Part shown: positions 32,391-43,604 of the stretch, in pieces
How positions within the stretch are numbered: position 1 is the first letter of the stretch
How the letters are laid out: each line of letters begins with the position of its first letter
Assembly: GCA_032718565.1 (NCBI GenBank)
Contig: JAVGVS010000306.1
Span: 372,001-436,000, forward strand
Length of the DNA: 64,000 nucleotides
Source: Distichodus sexfasciatus
Taxonomy: Eukaryota > Chordata > Actinopteri > Characiformes > Distichodontidae
Direction of reading: 5' to 3'
Notes under the pieces: generated by a model
The model's input: only the letters and a program-made list of their open reading frames with translations
What the model was told of the DNA's origin: nothing
The model's database searches: none
Made by a program: the position numbers and the translations under genes

Positions 32391-33869
32391 GCTGGTCTCA
32401 GACCTATTATTAGATTTTGGTTTTATTGTAATGTGTGGGCAGTTTTACTCATATATACAGTAGTCTTATTTTAAGCTTCACAGCTTTTCTTTTCTTCTTT
32501 ATGGTCATCAGGAAATGCACACACCAATTGAGAGAAATGTTTTATTTATTTAATTTCTCAAATTAAGCATCTCATTTTAAGTTGCCTTTTTTCAAAAGCT
32601 CTTTACTTTCAAATGCAAACTTTATTTACTTGAAACCGAGTAAGATTATTTATTTTACTATTATCTTATTATTACAGTACAAAACAGTTCCATGTGAAAG
32701 TGAATAATAAACATTACCTTTATAATTTTATTTTACATTTATTTGTTGATACGTCATTAAAATATATGGCACCGGATCAAAACCTGTGTTAGTCTCGATG
32801 ATGTTACGGACTTTTGCTTGAGGAAATTTTATGGACCTCTTTAAATTTTAATCGAATACCCCGGTTTAGAAGCGGTGTGCATGAAAATCAGTGTCTATGC
32901 ATGAACGTTTGGGTGTGTGCATGTGTGTGTGTGTGTGCTCTCACCCAATCTGCATTAATGTGCAATGTGGGAGTGTGTGTTTGCCAAGGCGTTTGCCCTG
33001 GCATGACTGGCTCAGTGAACTGCTTAGCTGTTTAGCATCTTGTTCTCTCTTTAAGACTCGGGACGGCGTCATCGAGGCTCGGTAATCTGACGGTGTTATT
33101 GGTGTGTGTAAGTGTGTGTGTGGGGGCGTGTGTGTGTGAGTGTGAAGCATATGCTTCGCTGAAAAAAGTGTTTTGCGCCACTTTGTAGCGCTGTGGCTTT
33201 GAGCGCTGGCATCCGGATAACGAGGCACGGTGGTCAGCAAGCCGCTGGCTCATCTACACGTGTGCATGTGTGTGTGTGTGTGCACTTAAAGTTCCTGTAC
33301 ATATTTACCGAACAAGAGTCGTTGTCATGGATTTTATTACCCAAAGCCGATTAAACAAATCGAGTAATTTAAAGTTAAACCTTAAAGCTTTTGTATGTAA
33401 ATCAATAAAGCAACGGCGTGTTATAAGATATTTGAAAAATTGCATTAATTTTTGAAAAGGCAAAATGAAATGAGAGTGATCTTTCTCGTATGTCTGTAGT
33501 TAATACCGTATACACACATCAGCTGTGTGTGTGTGTGTGTAAATCCTCGTGCTGGGAATTATAGATCGAGTGAGCATAATTAACACATTAAATAAAGGAG
33601 CCGTACATCAATGGGAGGTCTGGAGGTGGAGCAGTGAGTTATAGTTTAAATTAAGGCGCTCCAGCAGCAGCTCGTGATTTGCGTGGTGTGTGTGTGGTGT
33701 GTGTGTGGTGTGTGTCTCAGTGTTGTGTTGTGATCGTGATCAGAGTTACACACTGCGATGTTGAGTGTCATAACGAGGGGGCTTTAAACCTCTCCTGCAG
33801 CATGAACATCAGACTCGACTACAGCTGCACACACGCACACCCTAGATAAACCTGGATTTAGATTTGCCC
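32391..33869. other. AT-rich unique DNA with GT microsatellites
   Basis: (GT)n tracts at 32921-32938, 33104-33141, 33260-33281, 33523-33540 and 33684-33716. No exon is recognised. Confidence 0.4.
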
Positions 33870-34140
33870 GATATTTCCAGCCAATATTTTATGACATATT
33901 AATTGTAGTCAGAAAGGTAGCACTTGTGCCAGGCATGTCCAAAGTCCGAGGTCAGATCTTTAACGGCGCGCGCCTTCTGTTTTAAAATGCACAGCGTTAT
34001 TTTGTGCAAAAATTCCGAGCGTGCAGTGTAACGTTCGCGAGCTAAATCCTGTGTCTTTACGCGCTCACCTCTGCCTTCCTCATTTCACCACAGTCACACA
34101 CCATGTTACATCAAACGTCTAAATATTATATTTAATGAGT
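33870..34140 (+). mobile_element. Fragment of hAT-2 family
   Basis: AGAAAGGTAGCACTTGTGCC, AGGCATGTCCAAAGTCCGAG and GCGCCTTCTGTTTTAAAATG run parallel to 47910-48000 inside the hAT-2 element. No termini are seen here. Confidence 0.65.
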
Positions 34141-34429
34141 ATGTGTCAAAATGTCAAAATGCCAAAATGCGTTAAAAAGTTTTTTCTATAATTCTCTAAT
34201 TAAGCAAATGGAATTTACAATGACTTGGCTGTTTGTAGCTATTGTGATGTGCTGCTAACTTCAGCCAGTATGCTAGTCTAATTCTATCTGTATTTGAAAT
34301 TTTGACATTTTTTTGTGTTTGAACACAGCTTAATTACAAACTAAAAAGATTTAAAATCTAAAAAAGAAGTAAATACATATTGTATTTCCCTATCTAATAT
34401 TGGCATCTGCCTATAATTCCTCACATGAC

Positions 34430-34805
34430 TGTATATATATATATATATATATATATACATACATATATATATATATACCATTACTCCACAAGCATACACA
34501 TATACCCACACACGCACACACACACACACACACGTTTACACCCTGTCCCTTGTATTACTATCTTTGTGAGGTCCTTCCATTGACTAGTTGTAAATAATTC
34601 TACAGCTACACCTGAGACTAAGCCTAACCTTAATCTTAACCTCAGTAACCTCAGTAATGTTTTACCTCTTTTAGCTTCTCAAATAAAACAAGCACAATTT
34701 CTATAAAATAATTTTTCCTTATTGGGATCCATCCACTGTCCCCACAAAGTCCTAAAAATGAATACAACCAGGTCCTCACAACCCCCTAAATACACAGACA
34801 CACAC
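34430..34805 (+). repeat. (TA)n, (CA)n and R1 repeat
   Basis: (TA)n at 34432-34478 and (CA)n at 34508-34533 precede R1: CTTGTATTACTATCTTTGTG, GTCCTTCCATTGACTAG, TTAGCTTCTCAAATAAAACA and CCAGGTCCTCACAACCCCCT. The intact CTCAAATAAAACA serves as an empty site for MITE-1. Confidence 0.8.
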
Positions 34806-35377
34806 ACATACTCACACACGTCCCCAGGCTGCCGATGAAGAGTCTGAAATTTGTCCCCAAATGTGTCTAGGTCACACACACACACACACACACACCCACA
34901 GATATATGCTTGAGCCTGTGGAATTGAGGCTTTTTAGGGGACACTTTCCCAGCGCTCTAATTACACATACTGACCTCCCACAGGTGGCCGCTCCGATCAA
35001 TATTCATTCTTTTAGATCTGTCATCCGCTTTTGACACTATCGACCACACACACACACAACACAGACTCTGCTCCCCCCACCCTCACACACACCCTCCCTC
35101 CGCCTCCTTTTTTCCTGATTTATTCATTTATTTACCCCGGCTACCTCCACTCACACCCTCAGGCTAGACCTTGCACATACACCAGGGTCAGGCTGTGTGA
35201 GGTAGTTAACCCTGCATTATACCTGCTACTCTTCCCTGAGAGAACGGTGTGTGTGTGTCTGATTATATGTGCATGCATGTATCTCTTTAGGTGTGTGTGT
35301 GAGTGTGTTGATGCTTTTGAGCGTGTGGTTGTGCATGTACATACATGTGTCTGAGTTCACATGTGTGTTTATGCTTA

Positions 35378-35408
<31 letters not shown>

Positions 35409-36184
35409 TGCACAGGCATGTGTGAGTGTGTGTGTGTGTAGATATGCATATGTGACAAGAACACACAGAGGCCCAGCACAGATCTCAAGGAAAGAAAAGA
35501 TTTGTGAACACACACACAGACACACACTTTCCCTCGTTAGCAGCAGACTCTCCCTTACACACTCCTCTCTCGTTCTTTTCACGTGTTGGGTGTGTGTGTG
35601 TGCGTGTGTGTGTGTGGTGACCTTGTATGTCCGGCAGCACCGCAGCTTCACCAGGACCACTTTGCGTCTATGATCGCGTCCTAACTGTAAAGCGCGGGAG
35701 CTTAAAAGCGGTGGTGTTGCGTGTGTGTGTGTGTGTATGTGTGTGTTTGTGTGTGTAACTGCGGAAACCTTTAAAAGCTCTTTCAGAAATCAGCATAACT
35801 CAAAAGCGCAGGCATCAAGCTAAAAAAGAGGAAGAGGAGGATGAAGGAGGAGGAGGGAGGAGGAGGAGGAGGAGGGAACGTGTGAGGGAGAAACAGAGGC
35901 CGCTCCATTACCATAATGTTTGTGTATGCAGAGTGGCAGATGCCCAGCAGAGGTTACTAAATGAAGGTTTTGACCTTGCACGAGCCCTCGCTTAGTTCAT
36001 TAGTGACCCAGCACTTATCTGCAAGAGCGCCGGCCAAAACGGATAAAAAACAACCAAAGAGTAAAAAAATGAAACATGCACTCACTTTGGCCAAAGTGGA
36101 CTACAGAAAGCGGCCAAGGTTTGAATTAGGAAAGGGCAATTTCCCTTTACCCCTATTCTCTAGTCTTACAACACACACACAAAC
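34806..36184. other. Unique DNA with CA/GT microsatellites and GGA-rich tract
   Basis: (CA)n at 34874-34895; (GT)n at 35381-35406, 35428-35438, 35591-35615 and 35720-35755; GAGGAGG repeats at 35826-35876. 35640-35960 is CpG-richer. No exon is recognised. Confidence 0.4.
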
Positions 36185-36660
36185 ACACACACAGCTGAGC
36201 TTGAATTAAAAATGGTGGGTTTTATGTCCCCATAATGACACACATCCCCACTTTATCAGTGTGCAGTCCCCATTATGACAGTACACAAAGACACATACAC
36301 ACACACACTTTAAAGAGTCCTGACTATTATGGGGATGAAGATTTTAAAGGAGAGGTTAAGCTTGAATAAAATTTGTGGGTTTTATGTCCCCATAATGATG
36401 GTCCCCACTTTATTGGTGTGCATTCAGGTCCCCATTATGACAGTATACAAACAAACACACACACACACACACTCACACACACACACAAACACACACACAC
36501 ACTTTTAAGGATATGAGCATGAGGGGGACATTTTAGATTTTGAAAGGGGAGTTTAAGCTTAAAGAAATAGGTATGTTGCAGCGATTTACTTCGTGGGGAC
36601 TTAATTTTACCCCCCATACGTTCCCTTGTTGGTGTGCAATCAAGTCCCCAAGTCTCCTTA
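36185..36660. repeat. Three diverged tandem units of about 170 bp with (CA)n
   Basis: GTGGGTTTTATGTCCCCATA followed by CCCCACTTTAT..GGTGTGCA and GTCCCCATTATGACAGTA occurs at about 36212 and 36375, each followed by (CA)n. A third, poorer unit (GTGGGGACTTAATTTTACC, GTTGGTGTGCAATCAAGTCC) is at 36590-36660. The words resemble the R1-related stretch at 40420-40540. Confidence 0.75.
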
Positions 36661-36737
36661 ATGGGAGGTTAGGGTTCTTGCATTGCTATCTCTGTAAGGT
36701 CCTTCCCTTGACTCGCCTAACCTAAAACTAACCCTTT

Positions 36738-36839
36738 GGCAGCTGGTGGTGTGACATTTAGGGTGTTCACCCCTTGATCAGAAAGTTGCTGGTTCTAATT
36801 CTGGACTATTAAAGGTACCACTGCGGTACTCATGAACAG
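36738..36839 (+). mobile_element. SINE-A 5' part
   Basis: GGCAGCTGGTGGTGTGACAT through ACCACTGCGGTACTCATGAA. It stops in the body. Confidence 0.8.
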
Positions 36840-36868
36840 GTCCGTTTCAAGTTGGTATTTGGCAGGTT

Positions 36869-37131
36869 TTGGGCAGTTGGTAGTGTAACGGCTAGGGAGT
36901 TGGCCTGTTGATCAGAAGGGCACCAGTTCAAGTCCCGAACTATTAAAGGTACCTCTGAGGTACTCATGAGTGGGGTACCATCCCCAAGCACTGCTCCCCA
37001 GGTGCTTCCCATGTTAGCTGTCTACTGCTCCTTCATGGATGGGTGAAATGCAGAGGTCACATTTGGTTGTGGCGCACTGTGTGCTGTGCTGTGGTGTGTT
37101 CACAACAACCCATAATCACACACTCACTTTT
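36869..37131 (+). mobile_element. SINE-A copy, full length
   Basis: Head GGGCAGTTGGTAGTGTAACG, B box AGTTCAAGTCC, GTACTCATGAGTGGGGTACC, CACTGTGTGCTGTGCTGTGG and tail CATAATCACACACTCACTTT. Confidence 0.92.
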
Positions 37132-37280
37132 CTTAATAGTAAGCAGTAATCAAAAGCAAATCTGTTAGCCCTTGTTCTGTACAGTGACTGGTCCTCACAA
37201 ACAAAAGTGTCCCGACAAAGTCATAAAAATAGACTAATCATAGTTTTTCCTTCTTTTAGGGGACACACACACACACACAA

Positions 37281-38045
37281 AGGTTGGTTCACCTTTGGTC
37301 TGCAGGTGCAGAGTCTGAAATTTGGCCCAAAACAGAAACACACATTCACACACACACACACACACACACCAGACATGCACCTGTCCTCCCACCTTCTTTG
37401 TGATAATATCATTCACACGCAGAGCTGACCGAAGGCCGCTTCATGCCCCCACGCCACCAGGGGGAACCCAAGAGTGCTTGAAATGTCAAGACATCCTGCT
37501 AATAAAAAGAATAATTACAAAAATAACACTGAAATGAAATTCTGCTTAGGGCCGTTAAAAACAGCAAAGGCATGGGCCGTTGCTGTTTCGCACGCTCCCA
37601 AAACTGCCTTATAAAAGAGCAGAATGGATCTTTCAGGTCAGAAGAGTTTCCCTCACACTCATTCAATGTCCTCTGTTTACACGCCATCACAGAAATCTGA
37701 CTGAGTTCTGTATCAGCACACGCAGTTCTGCAGCAGAGGGCCGTGTAGGAGACAGAGAGAAATAAAGAAAGGAGTTTGAGTTTCTTCACTGTCTCACTCG
37801 CTCATGCGAAGTTTTCCCTCCTTTCAGAATTTTTCTTCCTCATCACTCTCGATTCCCACGAGCGCTCTTCTGTCAAAAGAAGAGAAGAATTTGAAGAGAT
37901 TCCCCACAAGCCAACAGGTTTAGCCATTTCTGTCCTCTGTGCTTCTACCGTCCTCAGGAGGGAGAAAGTAGGAAGGGAAAGAGAGATCCTGTGATGGAGC
38001 GCAAGTCTTTTCCACAAGACATCTGGGTGTCTTTACTACTCGGAA
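37281..38045. other. Unique DNA, no gene seen
   Basis: (CA)n at 37339-37367. The rest has open frames without recognisable domains. Confidence 0.4.
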
Positions 38046-38630
38046 AATCGTCAGTTCAAGTCCTTGACTGGTAAAGGTACCACAGAGGGAGACCCTCCAG
38101 GATTTTGTGAAGTTGCGATCGCAACTATTAACACAAATTCAGCCAATCTCCTCGAAATCTATTACTACAGAGCAATTTTGGCCAATTACCGCAACTTTTC
38201 TCCAATTTTCGACCAATCGTCATTTCCTGCCATACGTCAGCAAACCCACTTCCTTGTTACGTTTAGAAGACGCAGGGAATGTGTGATAAAAATGCCTCCC
38301 ATTTACCTTCAAAAATAACTAAAATATAAGTGGTTAATAAAAATAATAGTGGTTGCGTTCCTTTCATTTTAATTCATTGTTAAAGAATCATAAAATAGGG
38401 GACAAAATTACAAATGTTTCCACAACTTTGACTTGTTTCTGCAACTTTATTGCAACAGACGCCTAAAAACACAGCAACTTTCATCACAATTTTTTAGAAA
38501 AGCTCTGAAAAATCAGGCATTTTAGGCTGCGAAAATCTCAAAAAAGGCCTGTGAAATCCTGGAGGGACTGACTGAGGTACTAATGAGAAAGGTACCATCC
38601 CCAAGCACTGCTCCCCCGGCACTGCCGAAA
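38046..38630 (+). mobile_element. SINE-A copy split by a hAT-like element
   Basis: The left part ends GGTAAAGGTACCACAGAGG and the right part starts ACTGAGGTACTAATGAGAAA. Together they rebuild the SINE body order seen elsewhere (ACCACTGAGGTACTCATGAG). The insert is at 38090-38570. Confidence 0.8.
38090..38570. mobile_element. hAT-like element (about 480 bp) with 8 bp target duplication
   Basis: Left end AGACCCTCCAGGATTTTGTG; right end read inverted CAGTCCCTCCAGGATTTCAC. Flanks ACAGAGGG (38082-38089) and ACTGAGGT (38571-38578) match at 6 of 8 positions, and both correspond to one ACTGAGGT in the intact SINE-A. It is non-coding. A fragment is at 4737-4880. Confidence 0.75.
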
Positions 38631-38659
38631 AAAGGGTAAGGGTTAGGGTTAAACGTATC

Positions 38660-38800
38660 GTAGGCCAACGTATCGTACCACATACAATGCTACGTTTGCC
38701 TGCTGCGCAAAACGTAAAATATTTTTACTATTTGGTCATATTGCAATCATCACCATTAGAGCGTCATAAGTCGAACCTTAGTAACTCAGGGACCATCTGT
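38660..38800 (+). mobile_element. Right-end fragment of the pogo-like MITE family
   Basis: CAATCATCACCATTAGAGCG and CTCAGGGACCATCTG match the right end of the element at 61131-61486. GGGTTAGGGTT precedes it at 38639-38649. Confidence 0.6.
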
Positions 38801-40389
38801 GTGTGCGTGGATATATAAGTATATATCTTAATGTGTCATTACGCTCCTATAAATTACCCTAGCAACAAGACTAAAAGAAATAAAGAAGCGAGAGGTGGGG
38901 GAAGGTGAAGAGGACGAGTTGGACGCAGATGTCGAAGGGAGGAAGGCTGTAGGGCCTGGTTAAAAAGCAAAAATCAATGGACAAACAAGCACCGGGGCAC
39001 AAGAGAGGGGAGCAGGAGTAAAATAAGCATTTAAAGAAATTCCGCTTGTGTGTGTGTGTCGAGCCGACGCGCATGAGAAAGCTCCAGGCGGTGGGCGAGT
39101 CGCCCCCATGACGCCCTGCAGCTCGCCAGGCTTGAGCGACCACATTAACTTCTGCAGCCAAAAACAAGAGGCACCCAAAAGGGTGGTGGTGGTGGTGTTA
39201 CTGCGTTTCAGAGCCAAGGATTATGGGTAGGCCCTTCTTCTCCCGTCGCCGCTTCTTAACGTCTAACGTCGGCTGGGGCCCCGGCGTTGGGCTGGTCAAA
39301 TTGCTAAAGAGCGGGACCAAAGTATTACTAATAGTGTGGTTTAATGTTGCGAGTGTTGAGGCCGAGCGCGGCTCCGTATGCGCCTCACCAAGGTAAACAG
39401 CTCAATAGTATTGATCCCGCTTCCTGTGCACTTCAGCCAGCCAGGGCAACATGCAATGCATTAAAAAAGGGCCCCCGTTCTGCATTGCACCTCGTCAACG
39501 TCGACACGGGCAGAGGCTCGAGCACGCGTGCAGAAACAAACACCGGCTCTATAGGCGAAAAGATGGAGTCCTTCAGCATCAAATAATTACAAATTAATAA
39601 TCGCATCGTTGGGCGGCCATCAGAAATTTGGATGAAGCCTCCGTTTGAACCGTTTTTCTGGATAAATTGTGATACACACCATAACATACTGACCTTAAAT
39701 GGCTAGAAGCGTTGAACAGACGACGATTCAGTGTCAACCAACATCACAACATCTGCTACAAGTTTCGATATCGAGACGTTGATATGAGACAACATCATAA
39801 CAGAGTCTTTTACTGGCAGATGAAGTGAATAACATTGGACCTCATTCATGGTTTCTAATAATAAATTTGGTCTTAAAACGCACACAGTTTTTAATGAAAA
39901 TTCTGACCTTCACTAATGTTTTCTTACTGAGATTTGCCAAAACACAATATCTAACTTTATTACTTAAGTGAAAGTACAGATACCACTAGTCAAATGTTAC
40001 TCCAATACCAGTGATAGTTGTACAGTCAGATTTTCACTCAATTAAAATTAAAATTAATATATAACATTCTCAAATGCAGTAGATAAAGATTGTCTAAAAT
40101 ATATTTATTGATATTATATGTAATATAAAAATAATTCGAATATACGTCTGCAGGTGTAAATATTTGATTAACAAAATACAGTTCTGTACCGGCTTCAAAA
40201 ATATAAATATATTAATGATCAAGACAAGCCATTCCTCTGCAGCAAACACACTCTCTCTCTCTTTCACGCACTCTTACACACGGAGACTAAACATACAAAC
40301 ATGCAAACAATAATAAATAATGAATAGATGGATAAGTAAATATTTAGGAGAAGGCACGTGTGCCATTCACAGTTTTTCAGGAATAAATG
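38801..40389. other. CpG-rich island (39040-39620) and AT-rich flank, no recognised gene
   Basis: 39230-39560 is CpG-rich with TTTAATGTTGCGAGTGTTGA, AAACAGCTCAATAGTATTGA and AAATAATTACAAATTAATAA. It looks like a developmental regulatory element. No splice-bounded frame is convincing. 39880-40380 is AT-rich. Confidence 0.35.
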
Positions 40390-41355
40390 TTTGATGGTAT
40401 TCATGTTGTAGTGAGTGTGTGTGTGTGTGTGTCTACCATCATTTTATGCATTGTGGGAACCTTTTTGGGCCTTTATGTCCCCTAAAATCACTTTTATGCC
40501 TTTTTTATGGCTTTGTGGGGACGTTTGAGAGGTCCCCATGAGGAAAAATTACTTAATAGAAAATGTGCATGTTTTATTTGTGACCTTCCACGGCAAAACC
40601 AGTCGCTTGTCACAAAGGAGGTTTCCGAGAAAAATGACCGTTTATGTTGCGTGGGGTAAAATTTTGGATTTTTAGTTTTTAGTGTTTTGAAACAGTGGAA
40701 GGTCTATACTGTACTGTTGTGAATAAATTTGGCTGAAAAACTTACCCTTTCCATCCTAAAAACGTGACTTTCTTGAGGTGAGGAATTCAATTCCAGCAGA
40801 ATGTTAAAAGTTTCTGTTTTGACCGCTCTACTTCAATATTTACGGTAAATCCACTGGTTGACTAGTGTGAAGATATTTCTCCGGAATCCATCTTCGTCTC
40901 CCGAGTTCAGTTAACCTAACGCAGGTAGGCTATCCGTGTGGCTGTGAATGCAGCGTAGGCTACCGTAAATGCAAACGTAGCCGCGACCGCACCAAGCGTC
41001 TGTGAGTGCTACGGCGATAGTCAACTTCAAAGGCAGATTTCTCCGTTTCTCACTTGGCGTGACAGGAGAAACCCGACTCCTTTGAATGTTGATATCTCAG
41101 TCATATGTCGTCCCATTCATTCGATGTAGGTATTGTTTTGAAGCTTGATTTATGCCCTTTCATGAAAACATAATAACAAAATTTCCGACAAGCGACTGGT
41201 TTTGCTGTGGAGGGTCACATTTGAGAAACTAAAAGAGGTAAAAGATGTGCATTTGGCTACTGACGTGAAGGTTAGGGTTATGATTAGCTGTAGAACTGTA
41301 TATATCTAGCTATTATAGGAGATTACAAAGATAGTTGTACAAGTTTGTGTGTGTG
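40390..41355 (-). repeat. R1 repeat in reverse orientation, split by MITE-1
   Basis: Read in reverse it gives (CA)n, TTGTACAACTATCTTTGTAA, AACCCTAACCTTCACG, ATCTTTTACCTCTTTTAG and TTTCTCAAAT up to the MITE-1 edge. It resumes after MITE-1 with AAATAAAACATGCACATTTT and CTCATGGGGACC. (GT)n tracts border it at 40414-40431 and 41346-41369. Confidence 0.8.
40580..41218 (+). mobile_element. MITE-1 copy 1 (639 bp), inserted in R1
   Basis: Termini GTGACCTTCCACGGCAAAAC and, read inverted from the right, GTGACCCTCCACAGCAAAAC; the inverted repeat runs about 31 bp, through AGTCGCTTGTC. ATTT flanks both sides (40576-40579, 41219-41222). R1 copies without the insert read CTCAAATAAAACA, that is, a single ATTT, confirming the boundaries. 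There is no open frame of note. Inner sequence holds paired GTAGGCTA motifs (40925, 40956). Confidence 0.92.
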
Positions 41356-41577
41356 TGTGTGTGTGAGTGTGCTATGTAAGTTTGCATACTAATAGTAAAG
41401 AATATGTCTGACATAGACATATTTGGGGGCCAAATTTCACACTGCACATACAGACTGGGGACTGGCCTACCTTTGGGGATGAAAAATCTCCATATTAAAA
41501 TATTACAATAGAAGTAAGTGGAACTAAAAGAACAGAAACGTTTAAATTCGTGAGGTTACTGTTAAGTGAGATAATTG

Positions 41578-41821
41578 AAGTGAGTAATTATACTGTATGT
41601 CATTGTGAACACACCACAGCACAGCACACAGTGCACCACAACGAAACGTGACCTTAGCATTTGACCCATCTGTGAAGGAGCAGTGGGCAGCCGACCTGGG
41701 CAGCACCTGGCGAGCAATTGCTCACGAGTACCTCAATGGTACCTTTACTGGTTCAGAACTTGAACCGGCGACCTTGAAATCATGATACCAACTTCCTAAC
41801 CGTTATGCTACCAAATGCCCC
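41578..41821 (-). mobile_element. SINE-A copy, near full length
   Basis: GTGCACCACAACGAAACGTG, GAAGGAGCAGTGGGCAGCCG, GGTACCTTTACTGGTTCAGA and head ending CTACCAAATGCCCC. Confidence 0.9.
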
Positions 41822-42002
41822 TCCAACTTGACGCACGCCTGTCAGGAAAGTGGTTCCGCTAAGAAACTACCTTTACTACACGCATAGGTTGAGTTGTTAT
41901 GTAGACATATCTATTTTATTTTACAGTATGGATCAAAGAGTAGTAAACAAGAAATAATTATTAATTAACGCCAGCTAACTCTAGTGGCAGCTACGGTGTG
42001 TA

Positions 42003-42181
42003 TTTCACCCAGTCCAGAAGGAGCAGTGAGCAGCAGACATGGACGGCACCCGGGGAGCAGCGCTTGGGGATGGTAACTTGCTCATGAGTACCTCAGTGGT
42101 ACCTTTACCAGTCTGTGACGTGAACCAATGACCTTTTGATCACGGAGTGAACGACCTAACTGTTATGCTACCAGCTGCCCC
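42003..42181 (-). mobile_element. SINE-A copy lacking the tail
   Basis: ACCCAGTCCAGAAGGAGCAG, GCTCATGAGTACCTCAGTGG and head ending CTACCAGCTGCCCC. Confidence 0.85.
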
Positions 42182-42365
42182 AGTTGGTGCGAGTGTATAC
42201 ATGTGTGTGTGCATGTATGTGTGTATAAGCGGGTGTGTGTCAGCTTGTGTGTGTGTAATTCTTCTTCTACTAGTTAAATCACACAGCTGAGTCTCTGGTG
42301 ATTGCTTGCTCTTCGCACAAGCAATCACCAGACAAGGGACTGTACCCCACGTCTCACACACACGC

Positions 42366-42715
42366 ACACACTTGTTTCCTCTCTTTGTGAACTACTTCCA
42401 TTGACACCCATAATGACCGGATATAAATAATACTTGACCTCCACCTAACCCTAAAACCAAACCTAACCCTAGCCTTAACCTCAGTAACCCAAAAGTTAAT
42501 CTTTTACCTCTGTTAGTGTCTCAAATAAAACTGGCGTATTCTATAAAATTATTTTACTTTACAGGGACCGGTCCTCACACACCAAAATGTCTCCACAAAC
42601 CATGAAAATGAGATAAATCCTAGATTTTCCTGTCTTTTGTGGTGACGACCAGGTCCTCACAAGTCCCTAATTACATGTACACATAAACACACACACACAC
42701 ACACACACACACATA
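42366..42715 (+). repeat. R1 repeat with flanking (CA)n
   Basis: ACTTCCATTGACACCCATAA, CCTAACCCTAGCCTTAACC, AATCTTTTACCTCTGTTAGT, TCTCAAATAAAACTGG and CCAGGTCCTCACAAGTCCCT, with (CA)n at 42687-42712. It is another intact empty site for MITE-1. Confidence 0.8.
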
Positions 42716-43032
42716 CCCCAACTGACTTGGCTGCATGCGCCCGGGGACATCTCATAGTAACGTGAACTCAGAATGAACCCACTCCAAACATAAATAACGT
42801 CTCTCTCATCATCGCTTTCCTTTCTGCCCCCCCACCTCCCCGCTCTCTTCTTTTCCACTTCCTCAGCATCGTACAAACGCACGTCCGGCAAAGTGCGTCC
42901 ATACACATGTGCTCATGTCTGTAATTTCTTGAGAGTTTGAACTGAAGGCAACTGGACTTGTTCTAGCTTCTTGCAATCTTCGAGAACCTAAATGGAGTCC
43001 AGTTGCCTTTGGTTCAAGATCTCAATAAATTT
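42716..43032. other. Unique DNA and a short dispersed repeat
   Basis: 42930-43020 carries two inverted copies of a GGCAACTGGACTT/AGTCCAGTTGCC motif, related to the repeat at 23965-24250. No exon is recognised. Confidence 0.4.
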
Positions 43033-43143
43033 AGGTTGCACAATACCACCACAAATCAATATTATGATTAATTGTATCTTTTACCTTAATTACTACTAAC
43101 TAGCATTAGTTTGTTTTAGGAGTGATATATATACACAAACAAG

Positions 43144-43177
<34 letters not shown>

Positions 43178-43604
43178 AAAATCTGTACAAGTGTAATTGA
43201 CTTGAATTCAGCATTATAATTTTGTTACACCTTTTTTTGGATTTATTTTCTTGGTAAGACTGAATATTGTTTAGATTATTTGACTTGTTTCAAGAAAATT
43301 TATCTTGAGTTATCCTACCTAGGTAATACAACTAATTTTGAGCAGTTTTTTTCTTAAAACAACCCACATTGGTAAAGGAGTTGTGTTAACAGGTAGACTG
43401 TAAGTATGTTTTTACTTGTTTCAAGAGAATTGGAGGAAAAAAAACTAGTATATTCTGCTTAATTTAAGTTGTGTATGCTTCGTCTTTGAGTATTTTTTTT
43501 CTTGTTTTAAGAAATCTTAGCAAGTGCAATTTTCTTGTTGCACTGGCAGATAATTTTGCTTGAAATAAGTATTTTTTTCCCAAAAATAGTAATTTTTTTC
43601 TTTG
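43033..43604. mobile_element. hAT-like remnants
   Basis: The left side starts TTAGGTTGCACAATACC. The right side, read inverted from 43604, starts CACTGCAAAGAAAAAAATTA and has CTTGCTAAGATTTCTTAAAA, both typical of fish hAT-type non-autonomous elements. The two ends differ, so two elements are probably joined. A CA/TA tract lies at 43145-43178. Confidence 0.45.

Larger units (their letters stand above)
36661..37280 (+). repeat. R1 repeat split by two SINE-A copies
   Basis: The 5' part (TTGCATTGCTATCTCTGTAA, 36679-36698, to CTAAAACTAACCC) and 3' part (37135-37265; GACTGGTCCTCACAAAC, AGTTTTTCCTTCTTTTAGGG) of R1 flank the SINEs at 36738-37131. (CA)n follows at 37263-37280. Confidence 0.7.

Noticed and set aside
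35226..35673. His/Thr-rich and Cys/Val-rich frames
   Set aside because: Translations of CA/GT microsatellites.
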